Assembly: GCF_000013745.1 (NCBI RefSeq)
Contig: NC_007925.1
Coordinates: forward strand, 5,449,845-5,513,844
Length of the DNA stretch: 64,000 nucleotides
Direction of reading: 5' to 3'
Source: Rhodopseudomonas_A palustris_F
GTDB lineage: Bacteria; Pseudomonadota; Alphaproteobacteria; Rhizobiales; Xanthobacteraceae
This document shows, piece by piece, positions 43,018-51,989 of this stretch (the stretch's first letter is position 1; the number at the start of each line of letters is the position of its first letter). The notes beneath the pieces are model-generated. The model was not told the DNA's origin, did not search any database, and worked only from the letters and a program-made list of their open reading frames with translations. The translations under genes and the position numbers were made by a program.

Positions 43018-44028
43018 TTAGCTCTTGATGTCGGCCGACCAGGTCTTCTCGATCTGCTTGACGACCGCGGCGGGCATCGGGATGTAGTCGAGCTCTTCCG
43101 CCGCCTTGTCGCCCTTCTCGAACGCCCATTTGAAGAACTTGATGGCTTCCGCGGAGGCCGCCTTGTCGGCCGGCTCCTTGTGCATCAAGATGAACGTCGC
43201 CGCGGTGATCGGCCAGGAGGCTTCGCCGGGCTGGTCGGTCAGGATCAGGTAGTAGCCGGGCGCCTTGGCCCAATCCGCATTGGAGGCGGCGGCCTGGAAC
43301 GCGGCGACGGTCGGCTGCACGGTCTTGCCGGCCTTGTTGATCAGCCCGGCGTAGGTCAGCTTGTTCTGCTTGGCATAGGCGTATTCGACATAGCCGATCG
43401 AATTCTTGGTCTGGCTGATGTTGCCGGCAACGCCTTCATTGCCCTTGGCGCCGACGCCGACCGGCCATTCGACCGCGGTGCCGGATCCGACCTTTGTCTT
43501 CCAGTCGGCGCTGGCCTTGGACAGATAGTCGGTGAAGTTGAAGGTGGTGCCCGAACCGTCGGAGCGGCGCACCACGGTGATGGCGTCGGTCGGCAGCTTC
43601 AGCTTCGGATTGAGCTTGGCGATCGCCGGATCGTTCCACTTGGTGATCTTGCCGAGATAGATATTGGCCAGGGTCTCGCCATCGAACACCAGTTCACCCG
43701 GCTTGATGCCTTCGAGGTTCACCACCGGCACGATCGCGCCCATCACCTGCGGCCATTGCACCAGGCCGTCCTTCTCGAGCTGCTCGGCCTTCAACGGCGC
43801 GTCGGTGGCGCCGAAGGTCACGGTCTTGGCCTGGATCTGCTTGATGCCGGCGCCGGAGCCGATCGACTGATAGTTCAGCCCGTTGCCGGTCTCTTTTTTG
43901 TAGAGGTCGGCCCACTTCGAATAGACCGGGAACGGGAACGTGGCCCCGGCACCGGTAATATCGGCGGCGAACGCCGACGTCGACGCGGCAACCAGGCCGG
44001 CGGCGACGATTGCCTTGAAGAAATTCAT
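43018..44028 (-). CDS. pstS: Phosphate ABC transporter substrate-binding protein PstS
   Basis: A 336-residue periplasmic phosphate-binding protein. A Sec signal peptide cleaves after SAFA (residue 21). Phosphate ligands lie in ITGAGATFPFPVYSKW (near 24-39), GSGAGIKQI and RSDGSGTTFNFTDYL. Start at 44028 uses GGAGACCTCC; an earlier in-frame ATG would spoil the signal peptide. A Pho box precedes it. First gene of pstSCAB-phoU-phoB. Confidence 0.95.
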   Translation of the reverse strand: MNFFKAIVAAGLVAASTSAFAADITGAGATFPFPVYSKWADLYKKETGNGLNYQSIGSGAGIKQIQAKTVTFGATDAPLKAEQLEKDGLVQWPQVMGAIVPVVNLEGIKPGELVFDGETLANIYLGKITKWNDPAIAKLNPKLKLPTDAITVVRRSDGSGTTFNFTDYLSKASADWKTKVGSGTAVEWPVGVGAKGNEGVAGNISQTKNSIGYVEYAYAKQNKLTYAGLINKAGKTVQPTVAAFQAAASNADWAKAPGYYLILTDQPGEASWPITAATFILMHKEPADKAASAEAIKFFKWAFEKGDKAAEELDYIPMPAAVVKQIEKTWSADIKS

Positions 44029-44125
44029 CGGAGGTCTCCATCTGGTAAGCGAAGCGCTCAACGCGCCCGATCGCGCTTACCCTCGCCCATCTACGAGCGA
44101 GCGATTGACCTTTTATGAGGGTTTG

Positions 44126-44143
44126 ATGACAGTCATGTGACTG
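44126..44143 (-). promoter_or_regulatory. Pho box in the pstS promoter
   Basis: On the minus strand CAGTCAC and CTGTCAT (consensus CTGTCAT) are separated by four bases, the correct 11-base phase for PhoB. CATAAA (44112-44117) about eight bases downstream would be the -10. It lies ~100 bases before pstS. Confidence 0.75.
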
Positions 44144-44182
44144 CTATAACCCATTGTTAAAGCTTGCGTTTCTGTCTGGAAC

Positions 44183-45514
44183 CTAGGACTTTCCCGGAGG
44201 AAAACAGGCGGTGAAGGTTGCTCCTTTATTGAGCATGCTTTCGATCAAAAGCCGGCCGCGATGGCGGTTAACGATATGTTTCACCAGGGATAATCCTAAC
44301 CCGGTACCGCCTTGGGCGCGGCTGTCGCCGACATCGACCCGGTAGAACCGCTCGGTCAGCCGAGGCAGATGCTCTGGGGCGATACCGGGGCCGAAATCGC
44401 GCACCACGAAGCGATATTCCGAGGTGCCTTCCGCCGAGGCGGCCGACGCCAGCGAGACGTTCACCCGACCGCCGGAGGCGCCGTATTTCAGCGCGTTCTC
44501 GATCAGGTTTTCGAACAGCCGCAGCAATTCCTCGCGGTCGCCGGCGATCATCGCAGCCTCGGCTGGCAATTCGGTCTCGATCACCACCTGGCGCTCCTTG
44601 GCCAGCGACTCCAGCCCTTCGATCACCTGGCGGATCAGCGGCACGATGTCGACCAGCGAGTCGGGCCGCACATGCGCCGACAATTCCACCCGCGACAGCG
44701 ACAGCAGATCGTCGATCAGCCGCGCCATCCGCTTGGCCTGGGTCTGCATGATGCCGAGAAAGCGCTCCCGCGCCTTGGCGTCGTCGCGGGCCGGCCCGAG
44801 CAGCGTATCGATGAAGCCGGACAGCGCCGCCAGCGGCGTGCGCAGCTCGTGGCTGGCATTGGCGACGAAGTCGACGCGCATTTCCTCGACCCGGCGCAGC
44901 GGCGTCTGGTCGTGGAAGGTCATCAGCATGCACTGCTCGGTGCCGTCGAACGCGGTCGGCACCGGCACCGGGGTGATGATGAGTTCTAGCCAGCGTTCGA
45001 CCGGCACCGGATCGAGATAGGTGGCGCGTCGCGGCTGCGCGGTGGCGATGGCCTCGCGCAACGCGGTGACGAACTCCGGCGAGCGCAGCGCGAACTGCGC
45101 GAATTCGTTGGCGCGCAGCGCCGGGGCCAGTTGCGCCGCCGCGGCGTTGAGATGGATCACCCGCCCGGCGCGATCGAGCAGCACCGCGGGGTCCGGCATG
45201 CCGGCCACCACCGCGCGGACCACCGCGGTGTGCACCGGATTGACACCGAGTTGCTCCTCGCGCGTATCGACCGCGTTGTGCAGCCGCCACGGCACCAACG
45301 CCGCCGCGACGATGCAGATGAAGCCGGCAACCGCTCGCGCCGGCGCCAGTCCGGCAAACAACACCATGGCCGCCAGCACCAACCCGGCCATCAACAATAC
45401 GATCGCGGAATGCCGCAGCCGGTCCGACCACAACGCCAACCACGACGACTCTGCGGGCCCCGGCAACGGCGGGCCGATCGGTCGTATCTGGTGCTCGGGC
45501 GGTCGCGCGCGCAT
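44183..45514 (-). CDS. phoR: Phosphate regulon sensor kinase PhoR
   Basis: A 443-residue kinase with two N-terminal helices (about 36-55 and 58-76) and almost no periplasmic loop, as in PhoR; a PAS domain (about 95-200); HisKA NASHELRTPLAAL (His222); HATPase with N-box FENLIENALKYG and GGTGLGLSLV. It senses phosphate through PstSCAB-PhoU and phosphorylates PhoB. Its position upstream of pstS, and two bases after a membrane protein gene, suggests co-transcription with that gene. Confidence 0.93.
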   Translation of the reverse strand: MRARPPEHQIRPIGPPLPGPAESSWLALWSDRLRHSAIVLLMAGLVLAAMVLFAGLAPARAVAGFICIVAAALVPWRLHNAVDTREEQLGVNPVHTAVVRAVVAGMPDPAVLLDRAGRVIHLNAAAAQLAPALRANEFAQFALRSPEFVTALREAIATAQPRRATYLDPVPVERWLELIITPVPVPTAFDGTEQCMLMTFHDQTPLRRVEEMRVDFVANASHELRTPLAALSGFIDTLLGPARDDAKARERFLGIMQTQAKRMARLIDDLLSLSRVELSAHVRPDSLVDIVPLIRQVIEGLESLAKERQVVIETELPAEAAMIAGDREELLRLFENLIENALKYGASGGRVNVSLASAASAEGTSEYRFVVRDFGPGIAPEHLPRLTERFYRVDVGDSRAQGGTGLGLSLVKHIVNRHRGRLLIESMLNKGATFTACFPPGKS

Positions 45515-45516
45515 GG

Positions 45517-46551
45517 CTATCCTGGGGTCGGGTCTTCACGGACCGGCTTGGCGTCCAGCGCCGCGGCGATCTTGCGCAACCGTTTGGAGCGGGCGCCGAG
45601 CACCAATTCGCGGATCGCCAGCAGGATCACCGAGATGATGAACGGGGCGACATAATACAGCATGCGGAACAGCAGCATGCCGGCCAACAGCTCTTCCTTG
45701 TCCATCTGCCACAGCCCGACCAGCATGGCGGCGTCGAACACGCCGAGCCCGCCCGGCGAATGGCTGGCGAAGCCGAGCAGCGTCGCCGAGACGAAGATCA
45801 CCGCCACCACGACGAAGCCGACATTGGGTTCGTCCGGCAGCAGCACGTACATCGCCAGCGCGCAGAAGCCGAGGTCGATGATGCCGATCGCGATCTGCAC
45901 CAGCGTCAGCGCGCCGCCCGGCAGAGTGACCTTCCAATGCCCGCGACCGACGCAGCGCGGCCGGATCGAGACCCAGGCCACATAGCTCAAAAGCCCGATG
46001 ATGATGACGATCGCGCCGGCGCGGTTCACCCAGGGCGGCAGCTGATCGATCGCCGAGGCCGCCTCCGGATGATAGGCGATGCCGAGCCCGAGCACCGCGG
46101 CGTTGCCGAGCCAAAACGTCAGCCCGGCGAGAAAGCAGATCTTGGCGATGTCGACGCCATCCAGCCCCCAAGCGGAATAGATCCGATAGCGCACCGCGCC
46201 GCCGGTGAAGACGCTGGCGCCGACATTGTGACCGATCGAATAGCTGGCGAACGCGGCCAGCGCGTTGGTGCGATAGGGCACATCGGAGCGGCCGATGGCG
46301 CGCACCGCGAACAGATCATAGAACGTTAGGGTGAAATAGCCGGCGGCGACGAACAGCGCCGACAGCGCCACCGAACTGGGCTCGGTCTGTTTCACCGCAT
46401 CGATGACGTCGTCGACGTCGATGCCGCGCAGCATGTGAAAGAGCACGTAGCACGCAATCGCGATGACCAGGACGCTGATCACAAAACCGAGTTTATGCAG
46501 GATTTGCTTCTGGCGCAGAAACGAGACCGCCCTGCGTATTGCTTCCAGCAT
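45517..46551 (-). CDS. UPF0104/MprF-N-like membrane protein (flippase-type)
   Basis: A 344-residue polytopic protein with about eight helices, of the lysylphosphatidylglycerol synthase transmembrane family (AglD/YbhN). FYDLFAVRAIG near residue 78 and SYSIGHNVGASVFTGGAVRYRIYSAWGL, split across 104-131, are the conserved signatures, plus HSPGGLGVFDAAMLVGL near 266. No synthetase domain is present. The family is thought to move lipids or act in envelope lipid homeostasis. Only two bases separate it from phoR, so a phosphate-starvation lipid role is possible. Confidence 0.8.
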   Translation of the reverse strand: MLEAIRRAVSFLRQKQILHKLGFVISVLVIAIACYVLFHMLRGIDVDDVIDAVKQTEPSSVALSALFVAAGYFTLTFYDLFAVRAIGRSDVPYRTNALAAFASYSIGHNVGASVFTGGAVRYRIYSAWGLDGVDIAKICFLAGLTFWLGNAAVLGLGIAYHPEAASAIDQLPPWVNRAGAIVIIIGLLSYVAWVSIRPRCVGRGHWKVTLPGGALTLVQIAIGIIDLGFCALAMYVLLPDEPNVGFVVVAVIFVSATLLGFASHSPGGLGVFDAAMLVGLWQMDKEELLAGMLLFRMLYYVAPFIISVILLAIRELVLGARSKRLRKIAAALDAKPVREDPTPG

Positions 46552-46782
46552 CTAGCCCTCGAATGCGCTTCCGGCGGCAGTGGCGATCAGGCCCGACGCG
46601 CCGTTGCCGGTTTGTCTCCCGAACAGGGTGGTAGCGCGTTTCCGAGCGAAGTGGAAATCGGTCGGTGCGGTCAACGGCGCTCCTTGCGAAGATAAAAGAC
46701 GGAACTAGCCCAAACAGTTGCACAGCTTGGCGGATTCGCGCGAAGCCGAGCGGTTGGCGGCCGCGCGCTGTACCGCGCCGGC

Positions 46783-47079
46783 TCAGGCGACGCCCTGGTG
46801 CCGTGAAACCACCCAGTAGCGCAACCAGGAGCCCACCGCGCAGCCGGCGAGATACACCGCCAGCATCACGAGGCCGAGGTCGAGCCAGTAGCCCGCGCGG
46901 CCCGGCACCAGCCGCGCCAGCGCCAGCGCCAACAGCACCGCCACCACGAGCGAGAGCCACCCTGCCGCAGCCTTGGACAGCCCATGCCCGCGATGCACCA
47001 CCGCGATCCAGCCCATCGCAAATCCCAGCAAGGTCGCCCCGAGCAACCAGCCCCAGTAAAATGACGCCAGCGTGACCAT
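46783..47079 (-). CDS. Small conserved membrane protein of unknown function
   Basis: A 98-residue protein with three predicted helices (about 7-27, 36-57, 64-84) and a C-terminal YWVVSRHQGVA tail; a GlyTrp-rich start (ASFYWGWLLGATLLGFAMGW) is notable. No family recognised. It begins five bases after the stop of the BON/OmpA gene and should be co-transcribed with it; it may assist that protein in the envelope. Confidence 0.6.
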   Translation of the reverse strand: MVTLASFYWGWLLGATLLGFAMGWIAVVHRGHGLSKAAAGWLSLVVAVLLALALARLVPGRAGYWLDLGLVMLAVYLAGCAVGSWLRYWVVSRHQGVA

Positions 47080-47084
47080 CGCCG

Positions 47085-48479
47085 CTACCTCACCATGAAT
47101 TCGATGCGGCGATTCTGCGCCTTGCCTTCGTCATTGTCATTTGGTGCGACCGGGGTGGTGCTGCCATAGCCCACCGGGCGGAAACGCTCCGCCGGCAGCC
47201 CTGCCCGCACCATATATTCGGCCACCGCCTGGGCGCGCTTTTCCGACAGCGTCTGATTGAAGGCGCCGTCGCCGTCGCCATCGGTGTGGCCGGCGATCTC
47301 GATGGTGGCGGTCGGACAGCGCAACGCGGTTTCGATCAACCGGTCGAGCAGCCCCACGGAATCCGGATCGATGGTGGCGCGGCCGGATTCGAAGCGAATC
47401 TTGCTCTTGCCGAGCAAATCCGAAAACAATTGCTGGCAGACGGTGGGATCCACCGGCGCCGCCGCCGGCTTCACCGAGACCTCGGTCTTGACCTGCCAGC
47501 CCTGCGGCAGTTCCTTGGCGAGGCCGGCGCGGATCTGGCTCACCGCGTCGTCGTACAAAGCGTCGCCGGACAGCATCACCGCGCGGTCGGACACCACCAG
47601 CGTGCCGGTCGAGAGCCGCGACAGCGCACCCAGCGCCGCCACCACCGCATTGGAAAACCCTGCCGGGGCGCCGACGCTGGCTTTCAAATTGTCGATGACC
47701 TTTTCGCTGAAGAACTTCCGTCCCGCCGCCGCGACCAGCGCGGCATGGACGGCGTTGTCCGGCACGTAGCCGGTCAGCGTCAAGGTCACCGCGACCGGAT
47801 CCTTGTTGGCCTGAAACACGTAAGGCGGCGCCTTGACGTCGTTGGCGACGACGCTGAAGCCCTCCGGCAGGTTCTTCAGCGCCGCAGCGATCGCCTCGCG
47901 GCCGCCCAAGTCGCGCGCCATCCCGGTCAGGCCGACCTTGCTGTCGGTCAATGTGATCTTGCCGTCCTTGAGCCGCGCGATCTGGTCGATGAGCAACAGC
48001 GCTACAGCGTCGAAGCGGGGCGGGGCGCCGCGCGCCAGCGCCATCCGGTCGGCGATTTCGACGCCGTTCAGGCTGCCCCGCGCCGCCTCGAGCAGCTTGG
48101 CCTTGCTGGCCGGCAGCGGCGTGCTGCCGCCGAGCGTCACCCGCACCACGTCGCGCTCGACCGACCAAACATAAGGCGACGCCTCGGCGACCAGCCGGGT
48201 GTCGTCATTGACCAAGCGCACCCCGGGCACCGCCTCGACGGTGGCGACCGCGCTGCGCCGGCCGTCCTCCGAGAACGCCTCGGCCGTAAAAGTGACGTCG
48301 CGGCCGGCAACCACGATCTGGGTCTTGTCGAGAACGCTATCTTTCAGCGAGGCGGTGGTCCGCGCCGCGATGTCGGCTTCCAATGGAACGGTGGTGACCC
48401 AGGCTGCCAGGCCCCACAGCAAGAGCAGCGGAATCGTGCCCGGCCACCATTTGCCGCTCGATTTGAAAAGTCCGCGCAT
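47085..48479 (-). CDS. BON-domain and OmpA-C-domain envelope protein
   Basis: A 464-residue protein: N-terminal signal anchor (about 14-31), a central region with two or three BON-like modules (for example residues near 95-140 and 205-270), and an OmpA C-terminal peptidoglycan-binding domain with IRFESGRATIDPDSVGLLDRL, IEIAGHTDGDGDGAFNQTLS and YGSTTPVAPNDNDEGKAQNRR. This architecture resembles mycobacterial OmpATb (ArfA). The start at 48479 is preferred, with AGGATA upstream. Probably tethers the inner membrane to peptidoglycan. Confidence 0.82.
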   Translation of the reverse strand: MRGLFKSSGKWWPGTIPLLLLWGLAAWVTTVPLEADIAARTTASLKDSVLDKTQIVVAGRDVTFTAEAFSEDGRRSAVATVEAVPGVRLVNDDTRLVAEASPYVWSVERDVVRVTLGGSTPLPASKAKLLEAARGSLNGVEIADRMALARGAPPRFDAVALLLIDQIARLKDGKITLTDSKVGLTGMARDLGGREAIAAALKNLPEGFSVVANDVKAPPYVFQANKDPVAVTLTLTGYVPDNAVHAALVAAAGRKFFSEKVIDNLKASVGAPAGFSNAVVAALGALSRLSTGTLVVSDRAVMLSGDALYDDAVSQIRAGLAKELPQGWQVKTEVSVKPAAAPVDPTVCQQLFSDLLGKSKIRFESGRATIDPDSVGLLDRLIETALRCPTATIEIAGHTDGDGDGAFNQTLSEKRAQAVAEYMVRAGLPAERFRPVGYGSTTPVAPNDNDEGKAQNRRIEFMVR

Positions 48480-48648
48480 TGGATATCCTGCTGGTCGGGA
48501 ACCAGAGAGAAAACAAACCCTTGAAAGGCTGTCAAACGGCAAATGCGCCAAATCGAACCAACTGTCCAGGATCCCGGCTTCGCCGACCGCGACGCTGGAT
48601 TGTCAGCCCCGGCCGCACCGGCCCCGCGCATTAGAGTTTCCTTAGCCG

Positions 48649-49755
48649 ATGCGAGCTAGTCTCAACCCCATGGCGCCCACTAGGCTCGGCGAGTTGATGA
48701 AACGGTTTCGAAACAATGTCATTCGCGCCGGACTCGGCGCGCTGTATTTCACCGGCGCCCATCACGCATTGCGGCCGATCTTTGCAGGCGTCGGCACCAT
48801 CTTCGTGCTGCACCATGTCCGCCCGGCGCGCGAGCACGGCTTCCAACCCAACCACCACCTCGAGGTAACGCCGGATTTCCTCCGCGCCACGCTGGGCTAT
48901 CTGCGCGCCAGCAGGACCGACATCGTCAGCCTCGACGAGGCGCGCCGGCGGCTGGTCGAGCAGGACTTTTCCCGCCGCTTCGCCTGCGTGACGCTGGACG
49001 ACGGCTACCGCGACAACCGCGATTTCGCGCTGCCGCTGTTTCGCGAGTTCGAGGCGCCATTCACGGTCTACGTCACCAGCGATTTCGCCCAGGGCATCGG
49101 ACGGCTGTGGTGGGTCGCGCTGGAGCGGTTGATCGCCAAGACCGAGCACATCGAAGTCACCATCGACGGCATCGACGAACGGATCGATACCGCCGACGAC
49201 GCCGCCAAGCAGGCGGCGTTCGAGCGGCTGCACGGCTGGGTGCGCAAAATGGCGAGCGACGCCGAGGTCGGCCGCGAGATCGGCGCGCTGTGCGCGCGCC
49301 ACGGCATCGACGACCTCGACATCAGCCGTGAACTCTGCCTGCGGTGGGATGAGCTGAAAGCCTTCGCCGAGGATCCGCTGGTCACCATCGGGGTTCACGG
49401 CATCACCCACTGCAACCTCGCCAAGCAGAGCGAGGTGATCGCCCAACACGAAATCGCCTACAGCCGCAAATGCATCGAAACCGCGCTGCAGCGCCCGGCC
49501 GAGCATCTGGCCTATCCCTATGGCGACAAGGCCGCGGCCGGCCCGCGCGAATTCGCGCTGGCGCAGACCGCGGGCTTCAAGACCGCGGTAACCACCCGCC
49601 CCGGCATGGTGTTCGCCGAAAACGCCGACTATCTCACCGCGCTGCCGCGGCTGTCCTTGAACGGCAACTACCAGGACGAGCGGCTGCTGCCGGTGTTGAC
49701 CTCCGGCGCAGCCACCGCGATGTGGAACGGGTTCCGCCGCATCGACGCGGCGTAA
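48649..49755 (+). CDS. Polysaccharide deacetylase family protein
   Basis: A 368-residue NodB-fold enzyme (carbohydrate esterase 4). Motif 1 is VTLDDGYRDN (Asp117, Asp118), motif 2 GVHGITHCNL, and AYPYGDKAAAG motif 3. The domain is followed by a long C-terminal part. Substrate unknown (peptidoglycan or exopolysaccharide amino sugars). ATG codons at 48649, 48670 and 48697 are all possible starts; none has a strong ribosome site. Divergent from the BON/OmpA gene and convergent with htpG. Confidence 0.8.
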   Translation: MRASLNPMAPTRLGELMKRFRNNVIRAGLGALYFTGAHHALRPIFAGVGTIFVLHHVRPAREHGFQPNHHLEVTPDFLRATLGYLRASRTDIVSLDEARRRLVEQDFSRRFACVTLDDGYRDNRDFALPLFREFEAPFTVYVTSDFAQGIGRLWWVALERLIAKTEHIEVTIDGIDERIDTADDAAKQAAFERLHGWVRKMASDAEVGREIGALCARHGIDDLDISRELCLRWDELKAFAEDPLVTIGVHGITHCNLAKQSEVIAQHEIAYSRKCIETALQRPAEHLAYPYGDKAAAGPREFALAQTAGFKTAVTTRPGMVFAENADYLTALPRLSLNGNYQDERLLPVLTSGAATAMWNGFRRIDAA

Positions 49756-49766
49756 CCCTTCGCGCG

Positions 49767-51629
49767 CTACAGCGCGCGTAGCACCAGCCGATTGAGCCTG
49801 GCGGAAAACGCCGCCGGATCTTCCGGCAATTCGCCGTCGAGGATCTGCGCCTGCTCCAGCAACAGCAGCGACAGATCCGCCGCATCGGCGGCGTTGGCCT
49901 TGGCGACCGCGGCGACGATCGGGTGACGCAGATTGACCTCGAGGATCGGCTTGCTGGCGGCGCCGCGATTCTGCTGCGCCAGCATCCGCTCCAGCGCGCG
50001 GTCGGGGCCAAGCCCGCCGGCCACCAGACAGGACGCGCTCGCGGTCAGCCGCTGCGAGGCGCGCACGTCGGAGACCTTGTCGCCGAGCGCATCCTTGATC
50101 GCCGCAATGGTCAGAGCCTCGTCGGTCTCCGGCTTCGCCTGTTCGTCTTTATTCTCCTCGGTGGTCGGGATCTGGCCGAAATCGACGTCGCCCTGGCTCA
50201 GCGACTTCAGCGGCTTGCCGCCGAAATCCAGCGGCGCCGAGGTCCAGAACGCGTCGACCGGATCGGTCAGCAGCAGGACTTCGATGCCGCGCGCCGCGGC
50301 CGATTCCAGTTTCGGGTTGGACTTCAGCCGCTCGATCGAGTCGCCGACCAGATAGTAGATCTCGGTCTGGTTCTCTTTCAGATCCTCGACATACTGCTTC
50401 AGCGTGCGGTTCTCGCCCTTGGTGGTGGTGAAGCGCGATAGCGCCAATAGCTTGTCGCGGCGCTCATAGTCTTCCCAGATGCCTTCCTTGATCACCAGGC
50501 CGAAGGCGTCCCAGATCTTGCCGAACGCCTCCGGATCCTTGTCGCCGAGGCTTTCCAATTCGCCGATCACCTTGCCGGTCACCGCCTTGCGGATCTGCGC
50601 CAGCTGCGGATTGTTCTGCAGCATCTCGCGCGACAGATTGAGCGGCAAATCTTCGCTATCGATCACGCCGCGGATGAAGCGCAGATAGGACGGCAACAGG
50701 TCGGCCTCGTCGGTGATGAAGACGCGGCGGACGTAGAGCTTGACGCGACCCTTGCGCGCCGGCTCGAACAGGTCGAACGGCTTGGTCGACGGCGCGAACA
50801 GCAGCACCGCATAGGAGTAGCGACCCTCGGCGCGGTAGTGCAGCGTCATCGCCGGCTCGTCGAAGGCGCCAGCGATCTGCTTGTAGGCCTGCGAATAGTC
50901 TTCCGCCGTCAGTTCGGATTTCGAGCGCTGCCACAGCGCGCTGGCCGAATTGATCTGCCGCGGCTCGCCCTCTTCCGGCACCAGTTCGATCGGGAACTGG
51001 ATGTTATCGGAGTAAGCGCCGACCACGCGCTCGATCTCATAAGGTTCGAGATACTTCGCGGCATCCTTCTTCAGGTGCAGCACGATCTCGGTGCCGCGGG
51101 TCACGCGGGCTGCGTCTTCCTCGCTGGCCGGCGCGATCTCGAAGCCGGCGCCGCCCGACGACGACCAGGTCCAGGCCTCGGCCGAGCGGGCGCGGCGGCT
51201 GGTGACGACGATGCGGTCGGCGACCATGAAGGCGGCGTAGAAGCCGACGCCGAACTGGCCGATCAGGCCGGCGCCGTCCTTGGCTTCGGTCAGCTTGGTC
51301 AGAAACGATTTGGTGCCGGACTTGGCGATGGTGCCGAGATTGTCGATCAATTCCTGGCGGTCCATGCCGAGGCCGTTATCGATCACGCTCAGCGTGTCGG
51401 GCTCCTTCTTCGGCAAGATCCGGATCTTCGGCTCGCCGCCGTCGGCCATCAGCTCGGGCTTGGCAATCGACTCGTAGCGCAGCTTGTCGAGCGCGTCGGA
51501 GGCGTTGGAAATCAGTTCGCGCAGGAAGATGTCGGTTTCCGAATAGACCGAGTGCACCATCAGGTTCAAGAGCTCGGCGACTTCGGCCTGGAACGGCTGG
51601 GACTGGGGGGCGGTATCGGTCGTCGTCAT
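49767..51629 (-). CDS. htpG: Molecular chaperone HtpG (Hsp90)
   Basis: A 620-residue bacterial Hsp90. The N-terminal GHKL ATPase shows ELISNASDALDKLRY (38-52), IDNGLGMDRQEL and GQFGVGFYAAFMVAD; the middle and C-terminal domains are complete. The start follows AAGAGA. A possible sigma-32 promoter lies 46-73 bases upstream. An open frame continues far upstream to 53.3 kb but is antisense to the MCP gene and is rejected. Confidence 0.95.
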   Translation of the reverse strand: MTTTDTAPQSQPFQAEVAELLNLMVHSVYSETDIFLRELISNASDALDKLRYESIAKPELMADGGEPKIRILPKKEPDTLSVIDNGLGMDRQELIDNLGTIAKSGTKSFLTKLTEAKDGAGLIGQFGVGFYAAFMVADRIVVTSRRARSAEAWTWSSSGGAGFEIAPASEEDAARVTRGTEIVLHLKKDAAKYLEPYEIERVVGAYSDNIQFPIELVPEEGEPRQINSASALWQRSKSELTAEDYSQAYKQIAGAFDEPAMTLHYRAEGRYSYAVLLFAPSTKPFDLFEPARKGRVKLYVRRVFITDEADLLPSYLRFIRGVIDSEDLPLNLSREMLQNNPQLAQIRKAVTGKVIGELESLGDKDPEAFGKIWDAFGLVIKEGIWEDYERRDKLLALSRFTTTKGENRTLKQYVEDLKENQTEIYYLVGDSIERLKSNPKLESAAARGIEVLLLTDPVDAFWTSAPLDFGGKPLKSLSQGDVDFGQIPTTEENKDEQAKPETDEALTIAAIKDALGDKVSDVRASQRLTASASCLVAGGLGPDRALERMLAQQNRGAASKPILEVNLRHPIVAAVAKANAADAADLSLLLLEQAQILDGELPEDPAAFSARLNRLVLRAL

Positions 51630-51989
51630 GGTATTTCGATCTCTTAAGTTGGGTTGGACTGCGTCGGGATAGCGATATGGCGATGGCGAAGCGGAGCGCA
51701 AGTAGTCCCGCCGGCTCGGCACGGACAGGTTGCCTGGTACCAAGTAACAACTAGCAAACACCACCCTGGAAATACAACGGTTTTGTGACAGCAGCAGGGT
51801 TCGGTGGGCGCGGCCGGGTCCAGGATCCTTTTCGCGAGAGTTCGGGTGTTTTTTTGGGCGACACCGCTTCAGGGTTGCGGAAATTAAACTCGTATTAGTC
51901 CTAGTCGACGATAACCCGAGATAGTCCGTCCGGTGGCGCTGCAGATCGTGGCAACCGCTGAGTAGGGACAGATCCGACGGGAGTGAAAG
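51630..51989. promoter_or_regulatory. Divergent promoter region with possible heat-shock promoter for htpG
   Basis: On the minus strand CTTG (51699-51702) and CCATAT (51675-51680), 18 bases apart, resemble the alphaproteobacterial RpoH pattern. The predicted leader is about 39 bases. The other 280 bases, AT-rich near 51830-51905, carry the unassigned promoter of the MCP gene. No other gene is seen. Confidence 0.4.

Noticed and set aside
46634..46678. A stretch like the dispersed TTCCGAGCGAAGTGG element common in this bacterial group.
   Set aside because: Only a partial, degenerate match that could not be compared with a full copy inside the window.
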